Below are positions 12,894-13,319 of a DNA stretch of 13,319 nucleotides, in pieces (position 1 is the stretch's first letter; each line of letters begins with the position of its first letter). Origin of the DNA: JAABYT01 sp964194585. GTDB lineage: Bacteria > Pseudomonadota > Gammaproteobacteria > HK1. Under the pieces are notes generated by a model, which saw only the letters and a program-made list of their open reading frames with translations, did no database searches and had not been told where the DNA came from. Position numbers and translations under genes: made by a program. Location of the stretch: positions 1 through 13,319 of the forward strand of contig CAXMNG010000194.1 of NCBI GenBank assembly GCA_964194585.1. Direction: 5' to 3'.

Positions 12894-13319
12894 ATGTTGA
12901 TCGCCATAATCGCCGCCATGGACCGTAACCGGTTGATAGGCGACGGCGGTCGGCTTCCCTGGCGATTGCCGGCGGATATGCGCCGTTTCCGCACACTGAC
13001 CATGGGCAAGCCGATCATCATGGGTCGTCGCACCCACGAATCCATTGGCAAGGTTCTACCCGGGCGCAGAAACATCGTGCTGAGCCGCAATCCCGACTTT
13101 CAGGCACCGGGCTGCGTGGTGGTCGCAGATCTGGATGAAGCGCTGGGCGTGTGCGATGACGCCGACGAGCCGATGGTCATCGGCGGCGCACAGCTTTACG
13201 CCGAAGCGCTTCCGCGGGCACATCGTTTACACCTCACCCTGCTCCACGGCAGCTTCAGCGGCGACACCTGGTTTCCAGAGTACGACCATCGCCGATGGCG
13301 AGAGCACTGCCGCGAGGAC
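12894..13319 (+). CDS. folA: Dihydrofolate reductase, 3' end cut by window edge
   Basis: I translated 142 codons from ATG 12894 to the edge; a full enzyme is about 160 aa. It reduces dihydrofolate to tetrahydrofolate with NADPH. Visible landmarks: LIAIIAAMDRNRLIG (2-16), the WRLPADMRRF segment with active-site acid D28 (E. coli D27), PIIMGRRTHESIG, LPGRRNIVLSR, and the NADPH-binding VIGGAQLY. The gene begins 15 bases after the thyA stop. The ATG at 12880 is in another frame and ends after six codons, so 12894 is taken. The SD is weak, suggesting coupling to thyA. Confidence 0.96.
   Translation, partial: MLIAIIAAMDRNRLIGDGGRLPWRLPADMRRFRTLTMGKPIIMGRRTHESIGKVLPGRRNIVLSRNPDFQAPGCVVVADLDEALGVCDDADEPMVIGGAQLYAEALPRAHRLHLTLLHGSFSGDTWFPEYDHRRWREHCRED

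Overview
The window is dense, GC-rich bacterial DNA and looks chromosomal. I would place it in the Gammaproteobacteria. The reasons are the lgt-thyA-folA order, an RlmI-type methyltransferase of E. coli length, and a Pseudomonas-type fatty acid cis/trans isomerase. The genus cannot be told from the sequence. No transposase, integrase, CRISPR array, tRNA or rRNA is visible, and no stretch over 300 bases lacks a gene.

Left block (about 1-5008, all on the minus strand, transcribed right to left): a LysR-type regulator, then a tightly packed operon. Its order is iron-sulfur subunit (SdhB/FrdB-like), two small heme-b-type membrane anchors (SdhD-like, then SdhC-like), flavoprotein (SdhA/FrdA-like), and the alpha part of a class I [4Fe-4S] hydro-lyase (fumarate hydratase/tartrate dehydratase family) that runs off the left edge. 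Genes overlap by 1-4 bases or are 1 base apart. Together they would interconvert succinate, fumarate and malate, or substituted relatives, at the membrane. Three things are unusual: the B-D-C-A gene order, the hydro-lyase fused to the operon, and a Cys where the histidine that binds FAD covalently normally sits. This is the most interesting part of the window.

Middle block (5009-10149): cti, a periplasmic c-type-heme fatty acid cis/trans isomerase, is divergent from the LysR gene. Their 185-bp spacer is AT-rich and holds a T-N11-A dyad of LysR-box type; a second such dyad lies before the sdhB-like gene. cti converges on a 12-TM MFS transporter, and a perfect 8-bp-arm hairpin overlaps both stop codons. 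The transporter is divergent from an rlmI-like 23S rRNA cytosine-C5 methyltransferase gene.

Right block (10183-13319): a secreted FecR-domain/SPOR-domain protein on the minus strand is divergent from an lgt-thyA-folA run on the plus strand (lipoprotein maturation, dTMP synthesis, dihydrofolate recycling). Their shared upstream region holds a perfect 9-bp inverted repeat that overlaps an extended -10 promoter for the FecR-SPOR gene. folA is cut by the right edge.
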